From: Trichostrongylus colubriformis
Lineage: Eukaryota > Nematoda > Chromadorea > Rhabditida > Trichostrongylidae
Length of the DNA stretch: 64,000 nucleotides
Direction: 5' to 3'
Assembly: GCA_963978905.1 (NCBI GenBank)
Contig: OZ022258.1
Location: 51,134,591-51,198,590 of the forward strand
This document shows, piece after piece, positions 35,153-46,648 of the stretch (the stretch's first letter is position 1; every line of letters begins with the position of its first letter). A model generated the notes under the pieces. It did not search any database, was not told where the DNA came from, and saw only the letters and a program-made list of their open reading frames with translations. The translations under genes were made by a program, and so were the position numbers.

Positions 35153-35707
35153 GCTTAAAGACAGCATTAGGGGTAATGCGGCAATGGAGAAATCCCTACA
35201 AAAAGTCACTTGCATGGTAGTCCTGGGCCTAAGAAGGCTATCTGTGGCGAAATCCCAGTGAAAAAGCGCCCCTCCAAGCTGTAGAAACCCTGCCGAACGC
35301 CGCAACCATGCAGCGGTTCCGCCTCTTGGACACAGCGGTCCCGCCTCCCGATGACGTAATTCCCGACTAACTTGGGTGGGAGCGGCCAAGGAGATGCGGC
35401 AGGATCGAAGGTTCTGTGTTCGCAGTTTTAGCTTGAAGCTCACTCCAATAAAGATGCTGTCATATTTGCAAACATTCCCCCGTGTCTACTTGGCAACATG
35501 CCAATGGAAAACTAAATCAGACCAACCGCCTCTTGACGGGAAGGTCGTCCGGGTGGAGAACCCACGGTGGGAAGGGGGTCCTATTTCTCGGGTTTTTGAC
35601 CATTTCCATCCGTTTTGTCTCCACTATCTTGTTACTAGGCATCTCGACTTTCATATGCACTATTTCTTTTACTTTTCGTCCGACTTTCCTCTAATGCTGC
35701 CTTTAAG
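35153..35707 (-). mobile_element. MITE family B, copy 2, in a 3' flank
   Basis: Bounded by CTTAAAGACAGCATTAGGGG and, inverted, TTAAAGGCAGCATTAGAGG. It is inverted relative to 4083-4644 and similar along its length. It begins 21 bases after the stop of the PPxY membrane protein, and it contains AATAAA at 35447-35452 on that gene's strand. It may therefore supply the gene's 3'UTR end (inference). Confidence 0.8.
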
Positions 35708-36375
35708 TAGCGGAAGAGCTACCTTGAACGAGTTGACTGAGAACATTTCTTATACTCACAATTCTTCTGTTTTTATTTATTCAACCTGCTACTGAGACTT
35801 CCTACTTGGAAAAAAAAACTCATTCTCGCAGTGTTTGCCCCTCTACCACCTTCACTGTTGAGACAGTTGAATCGGACGTGGGCGGTATTGTCTGGTACCG
35901 CCCACATTTGAGGTGTATGGCACCAAATCAGGAATGTAGATGATTAAATGAGCAGATAGTTAAATGCCACCACAATCTATGTAGTGCACGTGCTTCCCTT
36001 CAAAAGGCCAGAAGGCAGTGCAATTTTTTCTGCTCCTTAGAGGTGTAAACTAAGAGGTGTAAACGACAGCGGATAGCCCCGCCCATACTTTCGGCGAAAA
36101 TAATGGTGTAATGGAGGGTCGGTCATTTTACAGTTTCTTCATGTTGTGGTTTTCAAAAGCCACCTTGCTCACTTCAGAAGTGGCAATGAAAGATTTCTTC
36201 GGAAAATGATTTCGTTGCAATTAGGTACTAGTTCGATAATTTGTATTTTTTTACGTCTACGTTTAGTTTTATGCAACAGTAAAGATCTATAAAATTCCAA
36301 ATACTGCGTTCACTTCAGCAATGGCCTTAGGATTCACATGACCTCATCACCTCAATCATCAGCAATGCCCGGAAT
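35708..36375. other. spacer, no gene seen
   Basis: A short imperfect palindrome at about 35879-35908 (GGGCGGTA/TACCGCCC) is visible. There is no coding support. Confidence 0.4.
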
Positions 36376-36815
36376 TTAAAGGAATCGTCCACGGACACGA
36401 GTTTTTGTGTTAGCCATATGTTTATGTTGTGTTTGCCTAATGTGGGGCTCATGCAAAGTTTCACGCGAAAAAATGTGATTCCGGCCAAGATACAGCACCA
36501 CAAAGTACGTCGGCTGAGCGGGGCTCCGAGTAAAAGCCTCGACCCATCGTCCGCCGCCGTTGGGAACGGCGAGTGGGAATGTTTACGTGACTTTCTGTTC
36601 CTACAATGCGTTTCCGACCACAGCGAACGACGGGACGAAGCTTTTGCTCAGAGGCCCCGCCCACTCGGACGTACTTTGTGATGCTACATCTCAGCCAAAT
36701 TCACATTTTTTCGCGTGAAGTTTTGGATAAGGCCCGCATTAGGCAAATACAACATAAACATATGGGTAACACAAAAGCTCATGTGTACGTGGACGATTCC
36801 TTTAACCACGAAATA
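36376..36815. mobile_element. foldback element family F, copy 1 (~440 bp)
   Basis: It starts AAAGGAATCGTCCACGGA and ends with the inverse GTGGACGATTCCTTT. Nearly the entire length is an imperfect palindrome: TTTCACGCGAAAAAATGTGA on the left pairs with TCACATTTTTTCGCGTGAA on the right, and ACAGCACCACAAAGT with ACTTTGTGATGCT. Other copies lie at 45385-45823 and 62996-63432. Confidence 0.88.
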
Positions 36816-37201
36816 AACTCTGTCGTTTCACCAATGAACTAGAAAATGAAGAATTTAATGTGATCATCAACGATGTCATTAATAGTTCGCGGAAAGATAT
36901 GTTACCGTGCCGGTCATGCGAAAGATGATGCATAATAGTCCTGCTACGTTTTACGTCCCCAGATGTTCGAACGTGCTCTATCCACATCTGTTTTTGACCA
37001 CGCCTCCAAGTCCAAAAATGTCATTCTCTATTTATTTTATTCAAAGTGGATGTGAATATCCGAAATTGGCAAAGCATTGAATACCAATACCCTTTTTGTG
37101 GTTTTTTCAAGTTTTCATAAAAAATCAATGATATCTCTCGAATGAAATCAATAAGAGTCAGAGTCAATGTAATTGTAACAGTCATCTTTGAAGGAAAATC
37201 A

Positions 37202-37363
37202 ATGGAACGTGAAGCATTCTTTGAAACTGCGAGTGGTATGAGTCGCTGGTACGTGGCAGCTGCGCCTTTAGCCACTGCGCTAAGTGAAGGTTATGAGCAA
37301 CTGTATTATGCTAACTGTGATAAGAAACAGAAGTACAGACTGAAGCAGCAGAATCCATACTGA
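37202..37363 (+). CDS. small gene or 3'-terminal exon, unknown product
   Basis: An open frame from an ATG at 37202 to the TGA at 37361-37363 encodes 53 residues beginning MEREAFFETASGMSRWYVAA, with an Ala-rich middle and a polar C-terminus ending KQQNPY. An AACAG acceptor-like site at 37169-37173 precedes it in frame, so this may be the last exon of a longer plus-strand gene whose upstream exons I could not identify. AATAAA follows 22 bases after the stop. Composition looks coding, and the gene faces 7-dehydrocholesterol reductase tail to tail. No family recognised. Confidence 0.5.
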   Translation: MEREAFFETASGMSRWYVAAAPLATALSEGYEQLYYANCDKKQKYRLKQQNPY

Positions 37364-37384
37364 CTAATGGTACTATGGAACAAA

Positions 37385-37398
37385 AATAAATATTTATT
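37385..37398. terminator. paired convergent polyadenylation signals
   Basis: AATAAA on the plus strand at 37385-37390 and AATAAA on the minus strand (TTTATT at 37393-37398) lie two bases apart. They serve the convergent genes ending at 37363 and 37421. The mature 3' ends must therefore overlap. Confidence 0.7.
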
Positions 37399-37420
37399 GA
37401 ACAATGAACAAAAATTGCCG

Positions 37421-40400
37421 TTAATACAACCCCGGTATTAATCGGAAAGGCACTTTATTACAATACTGAATCCATGATTGACCGTACTTTATTAGGCACC
37501 GTGATTCATCATTACATAGACGAATGAAGAGAAAGCCTAAAAAATTTTCTCATCGGAGTGAGCCTTTTTTTAAGGGAAAGAAAAAATAAAGTGGTAGGAA
37601 GAAAAACAAATTGAAGTTAATACATGACCACTAAATGAAACATAAGTCATTAGAAGATTGTGAGGTAATCGGAAACGACCAAGTCACTCATCCTACTTTC
37701 ATTTTATCCCTTAGAATACGCCATGTACTCGAGTTCTATTCGGAAAGCATGGTCATCTGAATAAGACCTATTCGTTCATGTATCAAACTGCGAAGATTTA
37801 GAGTCTCCTTATGAGGTCATGAAGGTATACAGATGCTCATAATTATTAGTAAAAGTCGAATTCATGGTGCATTTTCAAAAGATCCATGAGTGCCAATGAT
37901 TGACTGTCCTTCCGATTTTTATTATATAGCAATTATGGAGGTAAACTGTGCAAACCAACCTGTAACAAAAATGGCAGTCAAATGGCAAGCGATAGGATAA
38001 GGACCTTGGAAAGCTGAAAAAACGATGAACGTCACCGCTTCAGAAATATAGTTGGGATGTCGACATGTGGCCCAGTAGCCGCTTCCTGAAAATTGAGGGC
38101 CTTTTGCGAGGCGTATATGGCCAAACCGTCGGATAAAATCGAACTGGCGAACATTGCACTTATGATAATAGTGCCTACAACCTTCCTGCTACATATACAC
38201 CGAAAATTAGCAGAAATTCTCACCGAGCAATAGGTTGGCAGACGTATCACCAGTATCAGTTTTATACTTCGCTGTGATAAAATAAGGATCCACTCCACGT
38301 ATTTTTATGAGACCTTTTGATCTTCTAAAATCAACGATATTCATATATGGTTGGCTGAAAACTAAATCACACAAGCGCGAGCGGTCGCGACGCGGTAGCG
38401 CAGTGTGCTCCGTTTCACTACGTAATGGACTCCCTTGCTTATACATGGGTTGAAGTAGTGGAATCTAGATACGTGTGCTTGAAATCGGCTCGTTGTGTAA
38501 CAAGCGAATGCGTCGCGCCCGCTGATGCGCTGATGCATAATAACGCTGCTGCTTCGCGACCGCACGCAACTCGTCGTAGTAATTTCAGAGTACTCACCTG
38601 AAGTCGTACTTCTGTTTGTCAATAACTGTTGTCATGTATATGGAAACAAAGGCAGTAATCATAAGTACACAGCAAGATAATGATGAGATCGATTTTTGAG
38701 TATGGGCTATAATAGCGATTGACGAGCAGTATAGCACGGGAAACATTACCTGAAATTGTTCGGTAAAGTGTTGGCACTCACTGGGGTGGAGATGATCGCG
38801 AATTTCACCTGACCTACCATATCACTCCACAATTTGTAAAATCCACAATTTGATCGTCTATAGTCCACTGAGTTCAGCGCCAAATTTTCCGTCCACTGAT
38901 TTCTTATGATATAGGCCATTTGAACCATACTGCTCGTGATGAGACTTTCTAAACAACAAGTGAGGTGTTTGAATAACCCGCCCACTTCGTCGCATACTCC
39001 GCCCACTTGGCTATTCGTTAATAATACTGACGGGACACTTTTCCGTAGACATTTCGCTGATGAAAGACGGCAGAAATGATGAATAACGGCCATAGAACCA
39101 AAGTGATACGTGATCGCACAAAATGTTTGATATCGATGTCCAGAACTGTCGGATACAATTCCACACCGAAACAGAATTCGGGAACGGTAGTGACTAAAAT
39201 GTGTAGCTACACATACAGCTCGTGAAAAACTGCAAAAAAAGAGGATTCAATGACATTCGATCCTGGCGCAAGCATGGAAACAGAGTCATCTTCGCGTCTC
39301 TAATCCCACTTCGAAAAAGTTTAAACGAATTTCGTTGATGTACAATAAATTTGTGACTGCTCTTATTTGACCATCCCTACTATATAAAAGGCTTCCTCTG
39401 TCTGTAGGTCCGTCTGTCACGAAATTAGCTATTATACGAAATACAAGTACTTACCATTATAGTAATCTCCAAATCGATAATTGATTAGCATGGCGAGCCA
39501 CACAGCCACACAAATAATAGCCATACATATGATGACGGATTCGAAGTGAATATATAATACATCATTACGATACATACCCAGACCACTACCCATCACATAC
39601 AGTAGACAGAGCAATAGACAGGAACTGAAGCCGTTCACCGGTTTCTTTCGATCACCTGAATACGGTAGCGAATACAATGTTAATAGTAGTATGACACATT
39701 GGATAATGAATTGCTAATAAGTATAATTATAATAATTGTTGACATAAACAACTACAACCATATAATTAAAATAAATAGTGAAAGAAGGCGCATGAAATGA
39801 ATACATAACATCAATGACATCAGATGAATAAGATGGAACCGGAACAGACTCAAATAGCGACAACTATAAACTTGACAACTATAATATTTACCATTAGAGC
39901 GCGATAAAACGAAGAGGATGCGTGGCTGGGCGAAACGCCCATCAGGAATCCTACCGCCTCCAAGATAACTCTACCCATCCAGCTAGCCACACCTCCAGCT
40001 TGCGATTTCACTCGATATCGTGGGTTACTCGCTATGTCTACCATTTGGCGTTTCCCGATACAAACAAAATAATAAAACGCTGATACGTGTACACCGAATA
40101 CACCGAAAATCTTCAAAAACGTGGGTGTAACGACTGATAAGCGAATTCTTAAGCCATTTTGAGGTTCACTTTAAAGGGAAACACCTACAATATCATCATA
40201 CTTCCGTCGCAGAGTACGAATGCGGCCTAAAGGCACCGCGGGGGAGGGGGTGGCAATTTTGATGTACGATAAGACCTATCGTAATGTTTGCAGTTCGTTA
40301 GGCTGCAGACATTACACACAGAACACCTTGCTAAGACGTCGAGTGTGAATTCTATCGATTTTTTTCAGACCATGAACACCATTTCTTCTTACCCTCGCAC

Positions 40401-43400
40401 TTCCTTTATTGCAGTTTTTGTTGTTCCAGTTATTCTATGTCATCATGAATGCATGAAATACACCCAACGAGACAACAAATGACGTCTTCCACAGCGAGCA
40501 ACTCGGAAAGGTGATGTTACAGTTTAAAGAGATGCGCGAGCAATCACAAATTTTCGTTCATAACGATCATTTCCTCCCATCCTGCTCCTTCTCCCGACCC
40601 CTTCCAGTTCCTTTGAGGAAATGAATAGTGCGAGCTGGGACCATTCGGGGAGCAACCGTATGCCCTTGCTTGTACAATGGGAGCAGACCACTGCTTCTGA
40701 AGAAGGAAAAACGGGTGTTGATGATCCCATCGATATATCTGATCCCTCTATCCTGCAACATTATGTGACAGCGTATGATGGCCAATAGATCGACAAGCAG
40801 GGTTTCGCATCGTTACACAGCCGCTGCGGCGACATCTTCACGACTCGTGCCGATTTCATCGTAACGACGTACGCACGGCTATTCGTGTGGTGTAAAGTCG
40901 CATGCGCGTGCCGTGGTTTTGACAAATACGACGATGATCTATGGCTAACGTCTGTAGTTGCCCACCAGTCGGTCAATTACGTGTAAAAAGCTATTATTCC
41001 GGGAGTGGTTCTGTCAATCGTAGTAGAGATAGAAGCTTTGAAATGCAGATAGACTATCCCATAGAGCAAATTGGGAAAGTAAGTGTTAGTGGAAGTGCGA
41101 GACATTTCATAGACTCGACGAATTCTTCCGTCTTTTTGCCAATCAGATCTGTAGCATGACTATCATCTCTCATAGCACTATATGACTCTAGCAGTACGAC
41201 CTACATGGGCACGCGTCAGGACACTCGCACCGAGCTTGAGATTACGCGAAGAGGTGACAGTCCCGCATCTTAGCGCCCATAAAACTTGCAAGGGCTTCAG
41301 CAATATACTCTTCGCGCGCGATAACGCAATCATCGATGTGCCAATTCGAGTGTCCTGACGCATGTTTAGAGTTGTCTCGCTTTTTCTAACTGGAAAGTGC
41401 TTTCAAGGATGCAATTTGTAACTAATGAAACCAAAAGAGATAAGTATGCTCTAAGAGTACCAAAAAATAGTAAGAAAAATGGGTAAACATTTTCCACTTA
41501 CCAGTTGAACTCAGTAGGTAGACATTGTCGTGTGGTAGGATCCAATGAAAGATCAGCTGTAACGAAAGAAACACCACTGTAAATTTCCATGCCGCTACGT
41601 CAAACAGTAACGGCACAAGACCAGCAAGTATTGGTGGTTTTACTAGGGAGGACAGCGCCTGAAATTCATGTCGCACGATCAGCCATAAAAATGATTCAGT
41701 CAATAAAAAATATTCAAACATATTGCTGAAAATAGAATTTCAGAAAATTTTCATTTTGATCTCTCAAAATTTTCTTACTAATGTGCCACGCACAAGTACC
41801 AAAAAACGAAGGAGGAGGGAAGTGTTTTGAGAGCGATTGAAAAAACAGTTAAAGCCTTCTTTTCTAATATTTTACCCCACTAGGGACACCCTTTCAGGCA
41901 GCAGTGAGCAACACCCGTCGTCGCTCCTTCCACACGTTCTGCGGGCCACTGCCTCTGAAGACTATTAGTGTGATAATAGAGTAGGCGGAAATATGGTAAA
42001 TGGTCCGTTAATTAAGAAAAATCCAGAAAACGAAAAGATCGTAAAAATGAGTCATTTTGATTTGCATTTTATTAGCGCTGAGCACCGTATGGGTGCTTGA
42101 ATAAGTTTTCCCCGATTATATCACTTCGGCAAAAAAAAAATTATTCCTACTTAGACTCCTTAACTCTTTCTCCGTTTCTCTTTCACTGTTAGAGAACTTG
42201 GGTGTGTACCTTATGTCAGGATTTCGCACCGCAAGTGAAGCAATGCCATGTTTTTGAGTCCCGAAGCTATTACAAGTCAACTGCATATCGTCCCCCTAGA
42301 ATTACCGTGTAATCGTTCTAAGACCCAACTACCGCGACGCGCATAGCTCGCGCACACCGCGTCGCACGCCGTTCGTCTGGTGCGAAGTCCCGACATAAGA
42401 GTACACACCTAGGGAACTTCCATAGTAACCCAACTATGACAGCTGATCCCTCTTGTGAAGCATTGTCTGTGCCTGTGGGAAAAAGTACTGCTTCCGTGAG
42501 AGCTCACGTACTGCGACGAATTGGGCCCTTGATAACATTAAAACTTGAATAAAAGTACAGGGGATATGGTTTCTGGGGTTATCAACTAACTTAGACGCGC
42601 CGGCGTATTCTATATAAGGTCTATACAATGATTTGTGGAGGGCAGGTACAAGTCAGAGAGTTTATCCTGCCAGACATCTGGTACCGATTCACCGACCCCG
42701 GAGGATGAGAAAGCCTGGTTGGCTTGGGTGAGCATTTATGCGGGATCTGATCACCGCACCGTAAGAGTGAGACTGCGCGCCACCTGCTACTACACCACCT
42801 CCGCCCAAAAACTTAAATAGCTTCCAAAAATTCTACAATTGAAGAAAAGTGGCATGATAAAGAAAGTACCTATTATCTCTAAATCAATCTTCAATCAAGT
42901 CTTTCCAATAGCACTTCGCACCCCTCAAAAGCATTTCATTCTCCTATGATTTATTTGTGCTTATGTTTTTTCCAGTTCATGAGAACAACACATCCTACAG
43001 TGTTTACCTCTCATTGAAGTGTTTATGATTTCTGTCAAAACAATAATATCATCACTCTGGATAGAATCAAAATTCGAGATCCAAAATTCTAAGAAGAACC
43101 AGATTACTTCTCACCGCTGCTTAAATAAATGGTGACAGAAAGGTGAACCCTGCGATGTGCCGGATTGTAGGTTAGTACAGTACTGAGCGCTGGGAACATT
43201 CTGAAGTTTGGAATTTTCAAATTCGAAAAATCTTTGGCCCCGTCGTATTCGCTGCGACCTGATCGCGCTCAGTCACAGAGGGATCGTATCGGAGAGCCTA
43301 GGTTATCAAATCTGGAGAGTAAGGACGCGGGTCAAACCCCACGCGAGGAGTGCTTTTTTGGAATTCGACCCCTGGTCGACGCTTCCGACACTACCTGTCC

Positions 43401-46285
43401 GTTTACTCAAAGTGTCCCTATGACAATCGATTCAAGATTTGTTTTTAACGAAATCGCTATCAGTTCAAAATCGCTGCAATAGCGGAGATATTCGAGGTTG
43501 CCTCGAGGAATACTCAAAATTCCCCTCCTTGAGGAATCCTCCATCAGTATCGAACTGGTAAGGATTTAATAGGTTGGTGCATAATTAACGCGGCTTTTTG
43601 ATGCTGCATTTTTTTGTAGTGGAAATTGAGCTTATGACGACTACCAAGTGGGGATCAGTCCTCGATTGCGATGATGAAAATGCTCCCAAATAATCCTTTA
43701 AACACGTTTTTGTTCCACGAATTTTATCACTGTTTCTGCTAAATGGTTGAAAAAAGCCACTTTAATTATGCACCCAATACAAGGCAAAGCTGAGATCACG
43801 TTAATCAGCCCCTTAAGACTTCTGCTTACTTGCGTATTTGGTCTTTACGGTTTTAAAGGCAGTGGTAAGGGTAATTCGGTTGCATCGTTCATTCCAATCT
43901 TTGATAATGACGATGGACGTTCACCACAAAAGTTGGCACCTCAGCACCACTTCCCTTCAATGAATACGGCATTATGACGACGCGATGAGTATCACTCTGC
44001 TATCATGGTATCTTTACACCTCAGTCATTCCTCGGCAACGTTGACCCTAGGAGGCGGGACGAGATAAAAAAGGCGGCTGGAGCTAACAAAGCCGCCTCCG
44101 CCAGAGCTCATAAGCGCGCCTTTCGCGGGAGATTTCGCCGCACATAGGCTTCCTAGACCCCTAGTTTTCAATTGAATGTCATCTTTCAAGGATTCCTTAT
44201 CACCCACATCACCTCTATCACTGTCTTTAAAGAGAGTGTGTGGCTGTCCTACTGTATTAAGACTCCAAATCTTACATGTAAATACAATAAGTTTGTGTTC
44301 GATCGATTTGGTCTTGATCGTAATATGAAATTGAATATGTGACATTTTCGACCAGATACTAAAAACAGGGATATCAAAATACTTTCATTTAAGTGAAACT
44401 TGATGCGTGGGCATCCCGCAAGAAGTCGACCAACGCTAAGCTCAACATTGATCACTGTTCCTGACCGCACAAGATTGCCCAGCTTGTATCCAGAACTTTC
44501 CAAATGGGGCTCCAACGACTATTTATGCATTCCGGGCGTATGTGCTGATCCACCACTCTACCGATACCCCACATGACAAATTTTAGCCTTTTGGTGTATG
44601 TTTATTATAGGTTTAGCCACGCGGAGGAAAATCTACAGTCATCAGAAAGCAGAGATGAAACTAAACCGTACTTTTCAAAGGATGAAAATAAAAAAAGCGC
44701 AACAATCCAATCGTCTGGAACAAATACTGCAAAATATTGTAAAAAAATGAGCAAATATTGTCAAAAATATCAATCAAGCAGGCAACAAATTGGATTGCAA
44801 AAAAAAACTGCAAAAAATGAAGAAGCAAAAAAAGGTGTAGAAAAAGTTGTTAAACTTACCGCTCCCAGATAGCCGTGATGATGATAAATCAGATACAAGT
44901 GAAAGAATGAATACACAGGTAAACCAATAAGAAGGCACAAAATCAATGGGGTGGGATGATGTTGCTTCTGAAATTACATGACTGTAGAGAAAGAAAATTC
45001 GAGAAAATAAACCTTGACGGAGAAAAGTTGGGTGTAAACTCAACAATGCCGCTCTGTATACCACTTCTATTTTTTGGGAAATTCCCTTCCTACTCTAAAT
45101 TCGAAAAAAAAAGCTTTCTCTATATCTCAAAAATCTTTTAACTGACCCCTTAATTTTAGCGTGGCTCATTCTTTCCGAAATTTCCAAATTTACAACAAGA
45201 TTACATGTTCAGAAAGTGGTGGAGTAAAATACCATAAGCACATTTCTTGCCGACTATTTTCGAACAGAGTGAAGTAAAAGTGTTAAAGCACAAGCCCGTA
45301 CAAAAACGGGAGTAATAGAGAAAGTTGAAATATGTAAAAACAATGATTTAGGTAAAAATCCACAGCGAACTGTTCACTTCGAGAATTAAAGGAATCGTCC
45401 ACGGAAAATGAGTTTTCGTGTTACCCATATACATATTTATGTTGTATTTGCCAAATGTTGGCCTCATGCAAAATTTCACGCGAAAAAATGTGAATCCGGC
45501 TGAGATACAGCACCACAAAGTGCGGTCCCAGTGGGCGGGGCTTCCGTGTAAAAGCCTCGTCCCGTCTTCCGCCGTCGTTGGGAACGGATAGTGGGACTGT
45601 TTACGTAACCTTCTGTTCCTACAATGCGTCTCCGACCACGGCGGACGCGGTACAAGGCTTTTACACGGAGGCCCCGCCCACTGGGACCGCACTTTGTGGT
45701 GCTGTATCTCAGCCAGATTCACATTTTTTCGCGTTTAATTTTGCATGAGGCCAACATTTGGCAAATACAACATAAATATATGGGTAACACGAAAACTCAT
45801 TTTCCGTGGACGATTCCTTTAAGCGTATGGTCAAGCGTATGTGTGCGATCGCAGCAACTCTTCATTTGAGTTGACGCGTAGTGTGATGTTGGTCGCGCGC
45901 TTGGTGATGCCTATGGTATACAATTTTTACACTTCCTGAAGTTATACTCTTAATCTATTTCTTATGTTATTTCTTTGTTGTGGAACTCTTACTATGTAGC
46001 ATGCAGATTTTATATTACTATAATTCACGGCGAAAAAAAACAAATTCGCTCAGACACAAAATTTCGTGGAGCTGTGCATTCCTTCACCTTTGTGTAATAT
46101 AACCCAAAACCCACAGGATGCCGCTGAACATTCATGTAGAAAAAGGGTAATTGCAGAGAAAATTTGAAAAAGCTCACCGCTATAGCAGCTTGAATAGCTT
46201 GAAGATCCTTGGATGATATGCTACTTCGTCGAAGACTTGACGATGAGCCACCGAAACTCGTTCGTCGTAATATTCGTTGTTGCAT
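37421..46285 (-). CDS. dhcr-7: 7-dehydrocholesterol reductase (sterol delta-7 reductase)
   Basis: This is a multi-pass ER enzyme that reduces the C7-C8 double bond of 7-dehydrocholesterol with NADPH. Ten exons join in phase to 453 residues (human 475): 46285-46178, 44967-44860, 41658-41502, 39655-39455, 39193-39028, 38944-38818, 38749-38598, 38324-38224, 38085-37960 and 37536-37421. Family landmarks in order are KKPVNGF (about 128-134), aligning to the KYQINGL region; GVELYP (201-206), at the GIEFNP site; NQW in exon 6; DKQKYDFRR; GYWATCRHPNY (376-386), matching GFWGVARHFNY; and the C-terminus KYGQSW...VPFRLIPGLY, matching KYGRDW...VPYRLLPGIF. Many hydrophobic segments alternate along the protein. 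The N-terminus is short and Ser-rich. Introns 1-3 are 1.2-3.2 kb and carry MITEs. An acceptor (AGTCAG) lies two bases before the ATG. Confidence 0.93.
41213..41363. mobile_element. short inverted-repeat element in an intron (~150 bp)
   Basis: GCGTCAGGACACTCG at 41213-41227 and its exact inverse near 41348-41362 bound about 150 bases within intron 3 of the reductase gene. The interior shows CTTCGCGCGCGATAACGC-type sequence and no coding capacity. Confidence 0.6.
42188..42421. mobile_element. MITE with ~38-bp inverted ends in an intron
   Basis: AGAACTTGGGTGTGTACCTT...TTTCGCACCGC on the left matches the inverse of TGGTGCGAAGTCCCGACATA...GTACACACC on the right. It lies in intron 2 of the reductase gene. 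A fragment of the same family lies near 16530-16665. Confidence 0.7.
42638..42790 (-). repeat. tRNA-headed SINE-like repeat, 5' part
   Basis: On the minus strand it reads TAGTAGCAGGTGGCGCG, GTGATCAGATCCCGCAT, CTCACCCAAGCCAACCAGGC, GGTACCAGATGTCTGGCAGG. This is the family order, truncated before the 3' motif. It lies in intron 2 of the reductase gene. Confidence 0.65.
43568..43790. mobile_element. mariner-derived MITE, copy 2 (~222 bp), in an intron
   Basis: AATAGGTTGGTGCATAATTA on the left and the inverse of ATTGGGTGCATAATTAAAGT on the right. Length and ends agree with the copy at 8048-8276. It lies within intron 2 of the reductase gene. Confidence 0.85.
45385..45823. mobile_element. foldback element family F, copy 2, in an intron
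   Basis: Same termini (AAAGGAATCGTCCACGGAAA and inverse) and palindromic body as 36376-36815. The arms are less diverged here: TTTCACGCGAAAAAATGTGA pairs with TCACATTTTTTCGCGT. It lies in intron 1 of the reductase gene. Confidence 0.88.
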
Positions 46286-46507
46286 CACTGACTAGCAGCG
46301 AGCAGGGAATAAATACCTATAATTTCATAAAAAAAAATTCTGCAACTTTCAAGGTGACTTGGCCTGAAGGATAGATAAGGTGACGGTGTCAGTGACACGA
46401 ACTGGATACAAAAGGATGAAGCGTCGTCAATTGAACAAATTGACTGCACGCACCTGTCCTTGTCAACAGAGGCTATAATTTGAAAGGAGAACAACGCCTT
46501 TTGCTGC

Positions 46508-46648
46508 ATAAGGCCGCCTTCACACTCTGCGGCGGCAGGAGGTGGCTGCGTTTACAGGCAGCGAAACGGGGTGGCATAGGCGGAGACGCAGAGACAAGCA
46601 ATCACGCCCTGTCGCCGGCACCGCGGACTATGAAAGCGACCTGAGACC
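46508..46648. mobile_element. GC-rich MITE family H, copy 3
   Basis: ATAAGGCCGCCTTCACACTCTGCGGC on the left and GCCGGCACCGCGGACTATGAAAG on the right, with the GGTGGCATAGGCGGAGACGCAGAGAC interior shared with copy 1. It lies about 220 bases upstream of the reductase start. Confidence 0.7.

Noticed and set aside
37704..37756. In-phase candidate last exon of the reductase (DDHAF...)
   Set aside because: It lacks the family C-terminus. The exon at 37536-37421 gives KYG...W...VPFRLIPG, which matches, and it has its own polyadenylation signal.
39886..40116. Minus-strand open stretch with a donor-like end, between reductase exons 3 and 4
   Set aside because: Exon 3 (ending at 41502) joins exon 4 (starting 39655) directly in phase to give the expected STG-KKPVNGF sequence, and the stretch has no counterpart in the family.
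44573..44872. Lys/Gln-rich 99-codon plus-strand frame
   Set aside because: It lies antisense across the end of reductase exon 2 and an A-rich part of intron 2. Low-complexity translation and no splice support.
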